In this document: positions 7,238-14,420 of the stretch, one piece after another
Numbering within the stretch: position 1 is the first letter of the stretch
How the letters are laid out: every line of letters begins with the position of its first letter
Source: GWF2-43-63 sp035390965
GTDB lineage: Bacteria > Bacteroidota > Bacteroidia > Bacteroidales > DTU049
Direction of reading: 5' to 3'
Length of the DNA: 14,980 bases
Assembly (NCBI GenBank): GCA_035390965.1
Contig: DAOPKE010000064.1
Location: forward strand, 1-14,980
Notes under the pieces: generated by a model
Told to the model about the DNA's origin: nothing
What the model saw: only the letters and a program-made list of their open reading frames with translations
The model's database searches: none
Program-made: the position numbers and the translations under genes

Positions 7238-7928
7238 AGATAAAATTTTAGAAGTAAAAGGTCAAATAAAATTCTATTTAGGAAATGTCAGCATTGTTGT
7301 AAGACAGCGTGATGTTATAGGAAATATTATGCAGGAGTGGCTTGAAGGCTGGTTGAATCAAAATCAAGTTTTGCACAAAATAAACACCAATACGCAAATG
7401 CCCCCTGACTTTTATCTTAATCCTGATGACTTGACTTCTGAATTATTGGAAGTAAAAGCATTCAATTATGATGCTTCTCCTGGCTTTGATATCGCAGATT
7501 TTAATGCTTATCAATCTGAAATCATTGAGCAACCATTTATGTTACATACAAAATATCTGATTTTTGGTTATCAAATGCAAGATGATGGTTATGTTGTAAT
7601 CAAGAAATTATGGTTAAAGAATGTGTGGGAAATTTGCCGTAGAATGGAAAAATGGCCATTAAATTTACAAATAAAGGACAAAGTTGTACATAAAATCAGA
7701 CCTTGCACTTGGTATTCGCAAGGTCGAAGTGTTAAATTTAAACCATTTGAATCCTTAGAAGATTTTATTTCTGCAATGGAACAAACAGTATATCAAAATC
7801 CTAAGACACGTGAAAAAAGTGGAGAATGGTTAAAAGTTTTTCTTAAGAGTTATGAAAATAAGTATAATACCAAATTAAAAGTACCACGTTGGGATGATAT
7901 TGAAGACAACTATATAAATAAAAAGTAA
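7194..7928 (+). CDS. Type II restriction endonuclease, NgoBV/NlaIV-like
   Basis: A 244-residue protein resembling the NgoBV restriction endonuclease family: a QEVFNKLM start, GNIMQEWLEGWL (43-54), PPDFYLNPDDLTSELLEVKAF (70-90), then GFDIADFNAYQSEI. The PD-(D/E)xK nuclease core is visible as Pro71-Asp72 and Glu86-Val87-Lys88. Known relatives NgoBV and NlaIV cut GGNNCC; that specificity for this protein is an inference. Its start lies 44 bp inside the methyltransferase gene, giving a strict order regulator, modification, restriction in one operon. The gene is intact and full length for the family, so the system may be active. Confidence 0.78.
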   Translation: MKLTAQEVFNKLMLEDKILEVKGQIKFYLGNVSIVVRQRDVIGNIMQEWLEGWLNQNQVLHKINTNTQMPPDFYLNPDDLTSELLEVKAFNYDASPGFDIADFNAYQSEIIEQPFMLHTKYLIFGYQMQDDGYVVIKKLWLKNVWEICRRMEKWPLNLQIKDKVVHKIRPCTWYSQGRSVKFKPFESLEDFISAMEQTVYQNPKTREKSGEWLKVFLKSYENKYNTKLKVPRWDDIEDNYINKK

Positions 7929-7945
7929 AGGGCAGTTGCCTGACA

Positions 7946-8056
7946 ACGTGTTTGTTTTATTTGAGCTGAATTTGGTGTGGAAAGTTCTTTGCTTTTAAGT
8001 ATTTTATATTGCTGGAATAGAGCATTGTTTCAATGCCCCAAACAAAACAAACACGT
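7946..8056. repeat. Long-arm inverted repeat after the restriction gene
   Basis: ACGTGTTTGTTTT (7946-7958) is the exact reverse complement of AAAACAAACACGT (8044-8056); with one mismatch the pairing continues through TTTG (7960-7963) and CAAA (8039-8042). The arms enclose about 75 bp without a gene. It could be a bidirectional transcription end or the boundary of the inserted restriction unit. No T-run of standard terminator type follows. Confidence 0.55.
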
Positions 8057-8061
8057 AGCTA

Positions 8062-8118
8062 CTACTGCATCATCAATCTGTTTCCAGCTGCGCGCCGGAT
8101 CATCTCATCGTGCGTACG
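8062..8118 (-). pseudogene. Displaced 3' tail of a uvrA-like gene
   Basis: On the minus strand this reads RTHDEMIRRAAGNRLMMQ followed by TAG. The resident uvrA-like gene ends THDEMIRRAAANNLILR followed by TAA. Bases 8087-8116 are identical to 9528-9557, then the last seven codons diverge but the stop falls at exactly the same distance. It cannot be expressed as a separate gene. It is best explained as the old end of the uvrA-like gene, pushed aside when the toxin-antitoxin-like unit to its right was inserted. Confidence 0.75.
8087..8116. repeat. 30-bp direct repeat, left copy (putative attachment site)
   Basis: Identical over 30 bases to 9528-9557. It begins 11 bp past the stop of the nucleotidyltransferase gene. 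The two copies bound a 1.44-kb segment holding only the HTH-nucleotidyltransferase operon, its operators and the new uvrA end. Confidence 0.8.
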
Positions 8119-8127
8119 AGGTCGGAT

Positions 8128-8814
8128 TTATGATAATGCACACTTTTGCAGTTTTTCAATGATAAGAGACATTCGCTCTTCCCGCATTAATGGGTGTACA
8201 TGAACACTTATTATTTCAGGAAAATTTTCATTGCTCAGAATTTTGACAAATTCGTCCTTCAGATATTTTTTAACAGCATCATCAGCATCTGATACTTCTT
8301 TGACAATGGTAGTCCGGTTATCAATGATATATATAATATCTTCGAAATCATGACTGGTCCTGTAATCTGTACCTCTGCTGTGAAATGCTTCAAGTTTAGT
8401 AGCGATGAAATAAGGCGCAGAGAGTACATGAATGATTTGGCCGTGGACCTCAATTTTTTGCAACGATTCAAAGCCTGGTTTATACCAGCGGTTGCTATCG
8501 CCCAAGGCGCCTGTCTCCGAAGGCATGATGTCAATTTCCATTTGGTTATACAGAAAGCTGCAGAGTGCATGACCTGCCGGATTTGGAGCGAATTTCAGTT
8601 CCAGCAATCTTTTGTTGAGGTTTACCCAATCAGTATACGTTGCCAGTTTGATGGTCATGTCAATATCGGATGTAGGCCTGATTTCGTCGGCAGCCGGATC
8701 GTCGGTATAGACGCTAATAACAGCGCCTCCTACAAAAACCATTTTTTCGTTTAGTTCATGCAATGCGCTGGCAACTTCGGACACCATTCTCAGATTGATA
8801 ATTTTATTTTCCAT
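8128..8814 (-). CDS. Nucleotidyltransferase, probable toxin of a type IV-like TA pair
   Basis: A 228-residue protein of the nucleotidyltransferase superfamily. It has VFVGGAVISVYTDD (26-39) with the GG of the active-site turn, then RPTSDIDMTI with metal-binding Asp50/Asp52, then MEIDIMP with Asp95 as the likely third acid. Downstream are APYFIATKLEAFHSRG (123-138, Lys130) and SHDFEDIIYIIDNR (144-157), comparable in position to the K and D motifs of AbiEii/MenT toxins. All catalytic residues seem present. Its ATG overlaps the end of the upstream gene by 11 bp; an ATG six codons earlier (8832) is possible. The arrangement with a DNA-binding partner suggests a toxin that modifies RNA or protein by nucleotide transfer, but the target and even the toxin role are inferred. 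It differs from the AbiEii protein in this window. Confidence 0.72.
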   Translation of the reverse strand: MENKIINLRMVSEVASALHELNEKMVFVGGAVISVYTDDPAADEIRPTSDIDMTIKLATYTDWVNLNKRLLELKFAPNPAGHALCSFLYNQMEIDIMPSETGALGDSNRWYKPGFESLQKIEVHGQIIHVLSAPYFIATKLEAFHSRGTDYRTSHDFEDIIYIIDNRTTIVKEVSDADDAVKKYLKDEFVKILSNENFPEIISVHVHPLMREERMSLIIEKLQKCALS

Positions 8815-9322
8815 GTAGAATTCTTTTTTCAAGCTCTTTCAATGCCAGTTCTTTCTCGCGGGTACGGCCAACTCTGACGGCATCAACCAACGCCAGTAAT
8901 TCATAAAGGGCGCTATCATTCAGTGCTGCGTCCGGCACCGACGAATAAAGTGGCGCTATGCTATGTCCTCTTACTTTTCCACTTGCAAAAGGCCACACAT
9001 ATTGTTCATCGCTTAATATTTTATTACTCAGAGGTGGGGCTGAATGAGCAGTAGGTATACCCCTTACAACGGGCCCGGGCTTTTGTGGAAAGACATAACT
9101 CAGCCCGTATTTAAGAAAATCGAAAAAAGCGAGTCTCATTACTTTTTTTCCCAACAGCAGGCCGGCATATTGCATTCGAGATGCTGACTGGCTTATTTCC
9201 GACTGGCTCATTTTCAGTGAATCAGCCAATGGCTTTTGCTGCCAATGGTCGCTGCCAATGGCGATAATCTTTAGCAGAATGACTACATCCTGCGGCTTCA
9301 TTTGGTTGTTTGATGACTTCAT
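8804..9322 (-). CDS. Winged-helix-like regulator, probable antitoxin/repressor
   Basis: A 172-residue protein. Residues 10-60 (QDVVILLKIIAIG...KPLADSLKMSQSEISQSASRMQYAGLL) look like a MarR-type winged helix, with the recognition helix around SQSEISQSASRMQ. The C-terminal two thirds contain PGPVVRGIPTAHSAPPL and ELLALVDAVRVGRTREKELALKEL, which I have not matched to a named family. The start at MKSSNNQ was chosen because the longer frame reads into the operator 4 bp upstream. The gene overlaps the nucleotidyltransferase gene by 11 bp. By analogy with AbiEi it would repress its own promoter and counter the toxin; two identical palindromes upstream support autoregulation. Confidence 0.65.
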   Translation of the reverse strand: MKSSNNQMKPQDVVILLKIIAIGSDHWQQKPLADSLKMSQSEISQSASRMQYAGLLLGKKVMRLAFFDFLKYGLSYVFPQKPGPVVRGIPTAHSAPPLSNKILSDEQYVWPFASGKVRGHSIAPLYSSVPDAALNDSALYELLALVDAVRVGRTREKELALKELEKRILHGK

Positions 9323-9326
9323 GTGC

Positions 9327-9358
9327 GTAATATTGCATATTGCGATATGCAATATTAC
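9327..9358 (-). promoter_or_regulatory. Proximal palindromic operator of the HTH-nucleotidyltransferase operon
   Basis: A 32-bp palindrome, perfect except for one symmetric pair of bases near the centre, with core GCATATTGCGATATGC. It ends 4 bp before the start codon, so a bound protein or an RNA hairpin here would also cover the translation start. It shares 22 identical bases (9335-9356) with 9400-9421. Confidence 0.75.
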
Positions 9359-9377
9359 AACAAATATCATTGATAAA

Positions 9378-9385
9378 CAAATATA
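9378..9385 (-). promoter_or_regulatory. -7 promoter box of the HTH-nucleotidyltransferase operon
   Basis: Minus strand TATATTTG, an exact TAnnTTTG match, lies between the two operator copies and 55 bp before the start codon. No clear -33 element was found. Confidence 0.5.
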
Positions 9386-9399
9386 TTACAAAATATATC

Positions 9400-9421
9400 G
9401 CATATTGCGATATGCAATATT
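9400..9421 (-). promoter_or_regulatory. Distal operator copy of the HTH-nucleotidyltransferase operon
   Basis: 22 bases identical and in the same orientation to 9335-9356, exactly 65 bp away, about six helical turns. Core GCATATTGCGATATGC is itself nearly palindromic. It lies on the upstream side of the promoter box, so the pair could support looping or cooperative repression. Confidence 0.7.
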
Positions 9422-9502
9422 TGAGACTTAAAATTGTCACGGATTGAGTGGTTTGCTCATTTCAACTTTTTTGGTGCAATAACATACAAAGCATCATCCC
9501 GC

Positions 9503-12500
9503 TTACCGCAGTATCAGATTATTCGCGGCTGCGCGCCGGATCATCTCATCGTGCGTAGCGCAAATAATGGTGTGGCCTTGTTTGACAAGATGCTCAAACA
9601 AATGCAGCAGCCTGAGCGTATCGGTCGGATGCAGGCCGCCACTGGGCTCATCAAGCAGGAAAAGTGTTTTTCCTTTGGCGGAGGCAATGCCCTGAATCAG
9701 CTTCAGCCGCTGCAATTCGCCGGTGCTGAGCGTGCTCAGATTTTGTCCGGGCGAAATATAGTCAACCCCGCAGCGGGTGCATAAATCCGCAATTGTCAGA
9801 AACGATGCGGCTTTTGCTGCTGTTGTGTTTTTTTGTACAAATTCAGCTGCTTCCGAAATACTCATATTCAATACATCGGAAATGGAAAATCCATCCACCA
9901 CAACATTCAGAATGTCGCTCCGGAAGCGGGCTCCGTTGCAGCTTTCGCAAACGGTTTCGCTGTCGCTGCGAAAATCCATACTGGTTTTTATCACTCCGGT
10001 TCCGCCACATTCGGGGCAACGTCCTTCTTTTGAGAACACCGAGAAATGGGTCGCTTTCAAAGGTAATTTCAGGCGTGCAGCTTCTGCGGCAAAAATATTT
10101 TTCAGTGTATCATACAGTCCAAGCCATGTGGCCGGAATGCTGGCCGCGCTGCCCGATGGAACATCCTGCTGAATGAAAACAACGGAATCAAAGTTCTCAA
10201 AGCCGCTGATGCTGCGGCATTTCACAGGTCGTCCGGCCATGTGCGAATCATACATCACATATTGCAGCAGACTCGTTTTTCCGCTGCCACTGTTGCCGGT
10301 AATTACGTTTAATGTCCCGCCGGAAAAATCAGCGTCGATGTTTTTCAGGTTGTTGGCACTGGCGCCTGTCACCTGTAAAGCCTCGCCGGATGTGCTGTGC
10401 AGTGGTGTTACTTTTAAATAGGTTTGTTCAATTTCCGAAATATATTCCGTCGAAGAAACTTCTTTCACCAGCCTGCCGCCTTGTTTTCCTGCTCCGGGTC
10501 CAAGCACTTTGATGCGATCGGCCAGTTGAATCATTTCGGGATGGTGATCGGTCATGACCAGCGTATTCCCGCGCTGCACAATGTTTTTCAGCAGTTGCGA
10601 AATACGCGAACAATCGCTTTTGCTTAATCCGAACGAAGGTTCATCCATCACAATCATGACGCCCGAAAGTTGTGATTGTAATAATGCCGACATACGCAGC
10701 CGCTGAAACTCACCTCCCGAAAGGGTAGCGGTCATGCGGCTCAGCGCAATGTAGCCGATTCCGCTTTCAATCAGATAATTCAATCGTTGTAGAATTTCGG
10801 CAACAATATTTTCGCTTCCCGTTCCGGGTTGTATGTGCTGAAACCACGATATGGCCTCGCTGGCGCACAGGTCGGTTGTTTCTCCGATATGTCTGTTGTC
10901 AATTCTGTATTGCAAACGTTCGTGATGAATCCGGTAGCCGCCGCACGAAGGACAAGTCATGTCGCTCATGACCGGAAGAATCTGCTCTGCGCGATGATCG
11001 TTGTGTACACGATGATACTCTTCTTCCACATGTCCGCAGAAGCCCGGCCATTTCGATTTCATTTTATGAACACCGCTCACATTGCCGCGTTTGTAATTCC
11101 ATTCCACATCGAATGATTCATCGCCGCAACCATGCATCGCTATGGAACGCGCATCAGCACTGAGTTCGGAGTAAGGAACTGAAAAATCGATGCCGTATTT
11201 TTTTCCAACAGCGAGTAAAGCGGCCACATATTGTCCGTCGGGTTCTCCATAAAACTTTCCGGGCTTGCTGCCGTCAATCGCGCCTTGTATCAGCGGTTTC
11301 GAAGGGTCGCTGACTAATTTTTCCGCGTCGCATTGGGTGATAAATCCAAGTCCGTGACAATCGGGACAGGCGCCTGCTTCGTTGTTGAATGAAAAAGCAT
11401 TGGAATAATGCGGACAAGTTGTTTCACCGTTTTTCGAAAAGCGGCTGTAGAGCAGGCGATACAGATCGTACAATCCGGTGTAGGTGCCAACTGTGGAGCG
11501 TGGATTGCCCGATGCACTTTTTTTCTCCAGCGCGATGGTCGGCATCAGACCTGTGTATTCATCGAGTGCGGCATTGCCTGCTTTTTTCAGCTGCGAGCGG
11601 ATGCGGAACGAAAGTCCGTCCATCAGCGCATTCTGCGAAGCAGCATATAACGTATCGAAAACCAGTGATGACTTTCCACTGCCACTTGGCCCGCAGACAG
11701 CGTTTACAACGTTTTCGTGAAATTGTATTTCTGCAATGTCGAGGTTGTTTGTGTGAACCTGTTTCAGTGTAATGTCACTGAAAGCTGTTTTCTGATTTTG
11801 CAATGAAACCTCTGAAGCCGGCTTTGGTTCGGCAAAATCAGAAAGTGCTTGTGCAGTTTTTGAATTCTTATTTGAAATTAATTCGGCGGGAACGCCCGAA
11901 AACACTACGTTTCCGCCATGTGTGCCGCTGCCTGGTCCGAGTTCGCAAATGTGATCGGCCTGTGCAATCATGCGCAGATCGTGTTCGGCAGCAATCACCG
12001 TATGACCTTTTTGAGTGAGTTCGCGCAGGGCCGAAATCAGATTGTTCACATCGTGCGGATGCAGGCCGGTAGCGGGTTCATCGAGCAGAAACAAGACCGA
12101 TCCGCTTGTGCCGCGGACCAGTTCCGAAGCCAGTTTCACGCGTTGTGCCTCACCACCCGAAAGCGTGGTGGACGACTGTCCGAGCTTGATATAACCCAGT
12201 CCTAAATCGAGCATTGGCCTGGTATATTTTAAAACTTTTGGTTCGGCTGAAAAGAATTCATGTGCTTCGGCCACGGACAATTCAAGCACATCGTGCATGT
12301 TTTTTTCACGAATCTGAATGTGCAGCACAGTCTCCGAAAAGCGCATGCCACCACAGGTTTCGCAGGGTATTTCCACGTTGCCCAGAAAATGCATGCCGAT
12401 TTGTTTCAGCCCTGCACCCATGCAATCCTCGCACCGGCCGCCGGGTACAGCCAGCGAGAAATGTGTTTTGGTGAGTTTGTTTTCTTTGGCAGAAGCAGTC

Positions 12501-14185
12501 GAAGCATACAAATCGCGCAATATATCTGACAATCCGGTGTAGGTGGCCGGATTGCTGCGCGGACTGCGTCCGAACGGATCGGCATCGATGTGAATGATTT
12601 TGCTGAATCCGGCTTGTGTTGCCTGATCGTGCACTACGCTCAGCAAACTTGTTTTACCGCTCCCCGACACGCCGCAAAGCACATTGAATGCATTGCGCAC
12701 AAAGGAAACGGAAATATTTTTCAAATTGTTTTTATTTGCTTGATGTATCTCAAACGCAGGATTGGAGAGCTTTTCTGATTTCAGCTCCGGAATATTGTGC
12801 AGCCATTTCTGTGTGGGACTGTCGGAAATATTCTGAGTAAAGTATTGCGAAGCGTTACCCGAAAACAACACTTCACCACCGTCATTTCCCGCACCGCGAC
12901 CTATTTCTATGATGTAGTCGGCTGCAGCAATATTTTTTTCATGATGATCGACCACGATGACGGAATTGCCATGATCGACCAGACGACGCAACACTTTCAT
13001 CATGCTTTGCTGTTCGCTGTCGTGCAGTCCGGCTCCGGGTTCGTCGAGGATATATAAAATGTTGCGGATACCTGAAGTGGTGTAGGCCGCCAGCCGCAGA
13101 CGATTGAGCTCACCGGTGGACAGGGTGGAGGATTCGCGGTTAAGTTGCAGATAGCCGGCGCCGAGCTCAAGCAGCGTGGTTGTATTTTTTAGTATCTGCT
13201 CCGAAATCTGCATCAATCCTTCGTTTTCAGAAGTCAGTTCTGTAAAGGTCCGATGAATTTCTTCGATGCTCATGCGGTGAAAATCATCGATGTTTTTGTT
13301 GTTCCATTCAAACGACATGGCTTCGTTGCGCAGGCGAGTGCCACTGCACGACTGGCAGGTGAAGGAGCGTGCGAAGCGCAGGATGTTCGGATTGCGGTCG
13401 CGCTTCAGAATTTCTTCCATCACGGGAACAATACCTTTGTAAAATCCCTCCTCGCGCGGTTTTGCGGTGATTCCAGACCACTTCAGGCGCGACTCGAGGG
13501 TGTGCTTGCCAAAAAGGATTTTAATCTTCTCAGAGCCGTTTAAAACGATATTTTTCTGAGCGTCGGTCAGGTCCTTCCACGGAATATCGACTGAAAAGCC
13601 TTCGGCGACACAAACCTTGTTCAGCTCTTCCATGGTGACCTGCGAATAAATGATGTAGCCATTCGGTGTGGTCAGCACCGATGCGCCTTCGCGCAGGGTC
13701 TTGGTGTCATCGCCGATGAGAAGTTGCGGATCAATATGGTCTTCGACGCCCAGGCCTTTGCATTGCGGGCATTGTCCTGCTGGGCTGTTGAATGAAAACA
13801 GACTGCGGTTGGATTCTGTAACGCTGTCGCTGTGAGCATATCGGGCAAACAGTAAACGCAGCAGATCCCACAGCCCTGTGATGGTGCCGACTGTCGAGCG
13901 CGGACTGGAGGCGTTGCCTTGCTGATTGAGCATCAGCACGGCGGGCAGACCTTCGATCTGATCGGCTTCGGGCCGGCCCAGTTTGATGTTCTGATGATAG
14001 CTGCCTGGCAGGAAATGTTCGTAAAACAGCCGCTGGCCTTCTTTTCCAATAACATCGTATATCAGCGACGACTTGCCGCTGCCGCTCACACCACACGCCA
14101 CAACCAGCTTTCCGTGCGGGATTTCGAGGCTGATGTTTTTTAGATTATTCGCCCTCGCGTTGCGGATGATGATGGTGTTGTTCAT
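9503..14185 (-). CDS. Tandem UvrA-like ABC ATPase with four nucleotide-binding domains
   Basis: A 1560-residue cytosolic DNA-binding ATPase made of two UvrA-like halves (about 1-785 and 795-1560). Walker A motifs: GVSGSGKSS (32), GVSGSGKTS (505), GPSGSGKSS (832), GNSGSGKTS (1297). Signature motifs: LSTGE (355), LSGGE (675), LSGGE (1155), LSTGE (1486). Walker B DEP at 381, 702, 1181 and 1512; H-loops near 414, 735, 1214 and 1545. Each domain has a pair of CxxC zinc motifs (139/277, 585/608, 940/1078, 1390/1413). Canonical UvrA is about 940 residues with two ATPase domains; each half here is shorter and appears to lack the UvrB-binding domain, like UvrA2-type proteins. Role in damage recognition or tolerance of DNA-binding drugs is inferred. 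The start ATG precedes the family-typical IRNARANNLKNISL; the longer upstream frame does not match the family. The last codons differ from the displaced copy at 8062-8118. Confidence 0.92.
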   Translation of the reverse strand: MNNTIIIRNARANNLKNISLEIPHGKLVVACGVSGSGKSSLIYDVIGKEGQRLFYEHFLPGSYHQNIKLGRPEADQIEGLPAVLMLNQQGNASSPRSTVGTITGLWDLLRLLFARYAHSDSVTESNRSLFSFNSPAGQCPQCKGLGVEDHIDPQLLIGDDTKTLREGASVLTTPNGYIIYSQVTMEELNKVCVAEGFSVDIPWKDLTDAQKNIVLNGSEKIKILFGKHTLESRLKWSGITAKPREEGFYKGIVPVMEEILKRDRNPNILRFARSFTCQSCSGTRLRNEAMSFEWNNKNIDDFHRMSIEEIHRTFTELTSENEGLMQISEQILKNTTTLLELGAGYLQLNRESSTLSTGELNRLRLAAYTTSGIRNILYILDEPGAGLHDSEQQSMMKVLRRLVDHGNSVIVVDHHEKNIAAADYIIEIGRGAGNDGGEVLFSGNASQYFTQNISDSPTQKWLHNIPELKSEKLSNPAFEIHQANKNNLKNISVSFVRNAFNVLCGVSGSGKTSLLSVVHDQATQAGFSKIIHIDADPFGRSPRSNPATYTGLSDILRDLYASTASAKENKLTKTHFSLAVPGGRCEDCMGAGLKQIGMHFLGNVEIPCETCGGMRFSETVLHIQIREKNMHDVLELSVAEAHEFFSAEPKVLKYTRPMLDLGLGYIKLGQSSTTLSGGEAQRVKLASELVRGTSGSVLFLLDEPATGLHPHDVNNLISALRELTQKGHTVIAAEHDLRMIAQADHICELGPGSGTHGGNVVFSGVPAELISNKNSKTAQALSDFAEPKPASEVSLQNQKTAFSDITLKQVHTNNLDIAEIQFHENVVNAVCGPSGSGKSSLVFDTLYAASQNALMDGLSFRIRSQLKKAGNAALDEYTGLMPTIALEKKSASGNPRSTVGTYTGLYDLYRLLYSRFSKNGETTCPHYSNAFSFNNEAGACPDCHGLGFITQCDAEKLVSDPSKPLIQGAIDGSKPGKFYGEPDGQYVAALLAVGKKYGIDFSVPYSELSADARSIAMHGCGDESFDVEWNYKRGNVSGVHKMKSKWPGFCGHVEEEYHRVHNDHRAEQILPVMSDMTCPSCGGYRIHHERLQYRIDNRHIGETTDLCASEAISWFQHIQPGTGSENIVAEILQRLNYLIESGIGYIALSRMTATLSGGEFQRLRMSALLQSQLSGVMIVMDEPSFGLSKSDCSRISQLLKNIVQRGNTLVMTDHHPEMIQLADRIKVLGPGAGKQGGRLVKEVSSTEYISEIEQTYLKVTPLHSTSGEALQVTGASANNLKNIDADFSGGTLNVITGNSGSGKTSLLQYVMYDSHMAGRPVKCRSISGFENFDSVVFIQQDVPSGSAASIPATWLGLYDTLKNIFAAEAARLKLPLKATHFSVFSKEGRCPECGGTGVIKTSMDFRSDSETVCESCNGARFRSDILNVVVDGFSISDVLNMSISEAAEFVQKNTTAAKAASFLTIADLCTRCGVDYISPGQNLSTLSTGELQRLKLIQGIASAKGKTLFLLDEPSGGLHPTDTLRLLHLFEHLVKQGHTIICATHDEMIRRAAANNLILR
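9528..9557. repeat. 30-bp direct repeat, right copy, inside the uvrA-like gene
   Basis: Encodes THDEMIRRAA (H-loop of the fourth ATPase domain) near the C-terminus. It is identical to 8087-8116. After it only seven codons and the stop remain, so recombination here leaves the protein almost unchanged. Confidence 0.8.
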
Positions 14186-14189
14186 GATG

Positions 14190-14197
14190 CAAAAATA
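14190..14197 (-). promoter_or_regulatory. -7 promoter box of the uvrA-like gene
   Basis: Minus strand TATTTTTG fits TAnnTTTG and ends only 4 bp before the ATG at 14185. If used, the transcript would start at or next to the start codon, giving a leaderless or near-leaderless mRNA. Confidence 0.5.
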
Positions 14198-14420
14198 AGA
14201 AAATGTGTTATGAAACGCCGAAGGCATATAAAAAGCTGCGACTTGTCGCGTTTCACGCGAAGCTCCACCAGATACTCCTCCGCATCCTGCGGAGTAAACT
14301 CCGGAGTAAAATAATAATAGCCCGAAGAATTCACGTTTTACGTAATGCCCTGAATGCTGAGCTTGCGAAGGGCAGGGCTGCGTGGACGTAGAAGACGCGA
14401 AGCACCTTTGAGATGTATCG
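14198..14420. other. Gene-free region with a cluster of short hairpins
   Basis: Four perfect or near-perfect inverted repeats lie within 70 bp: GCGACTTGTCGC (14238-14249), TCGCGTTTCACGCGA (14246-14260), CTCCGCATCCTGCGGAG (14278-14294) and ACTCCGGAGT (14298-14307). The first two overlap, so their folds are mutually exclusive. The minus strand frame over this segment reads YYYFTPEFTPQDAEEYLVEL, perhaps a gene remnant. No intact gene seen. Confidence 0.5.

Noticed and set aside
9327..9421. CRISPR-like repeats
   Set aside because: Only two copies, palindromic and placed around a promoter box, with no cas genes; an operator pair explains them better.
9777..14143. Numerous plus-strand open frames of 60-130 codons
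   Set aside because: All are antisense shadows of the intact 1560-codon uvrA-like gene.
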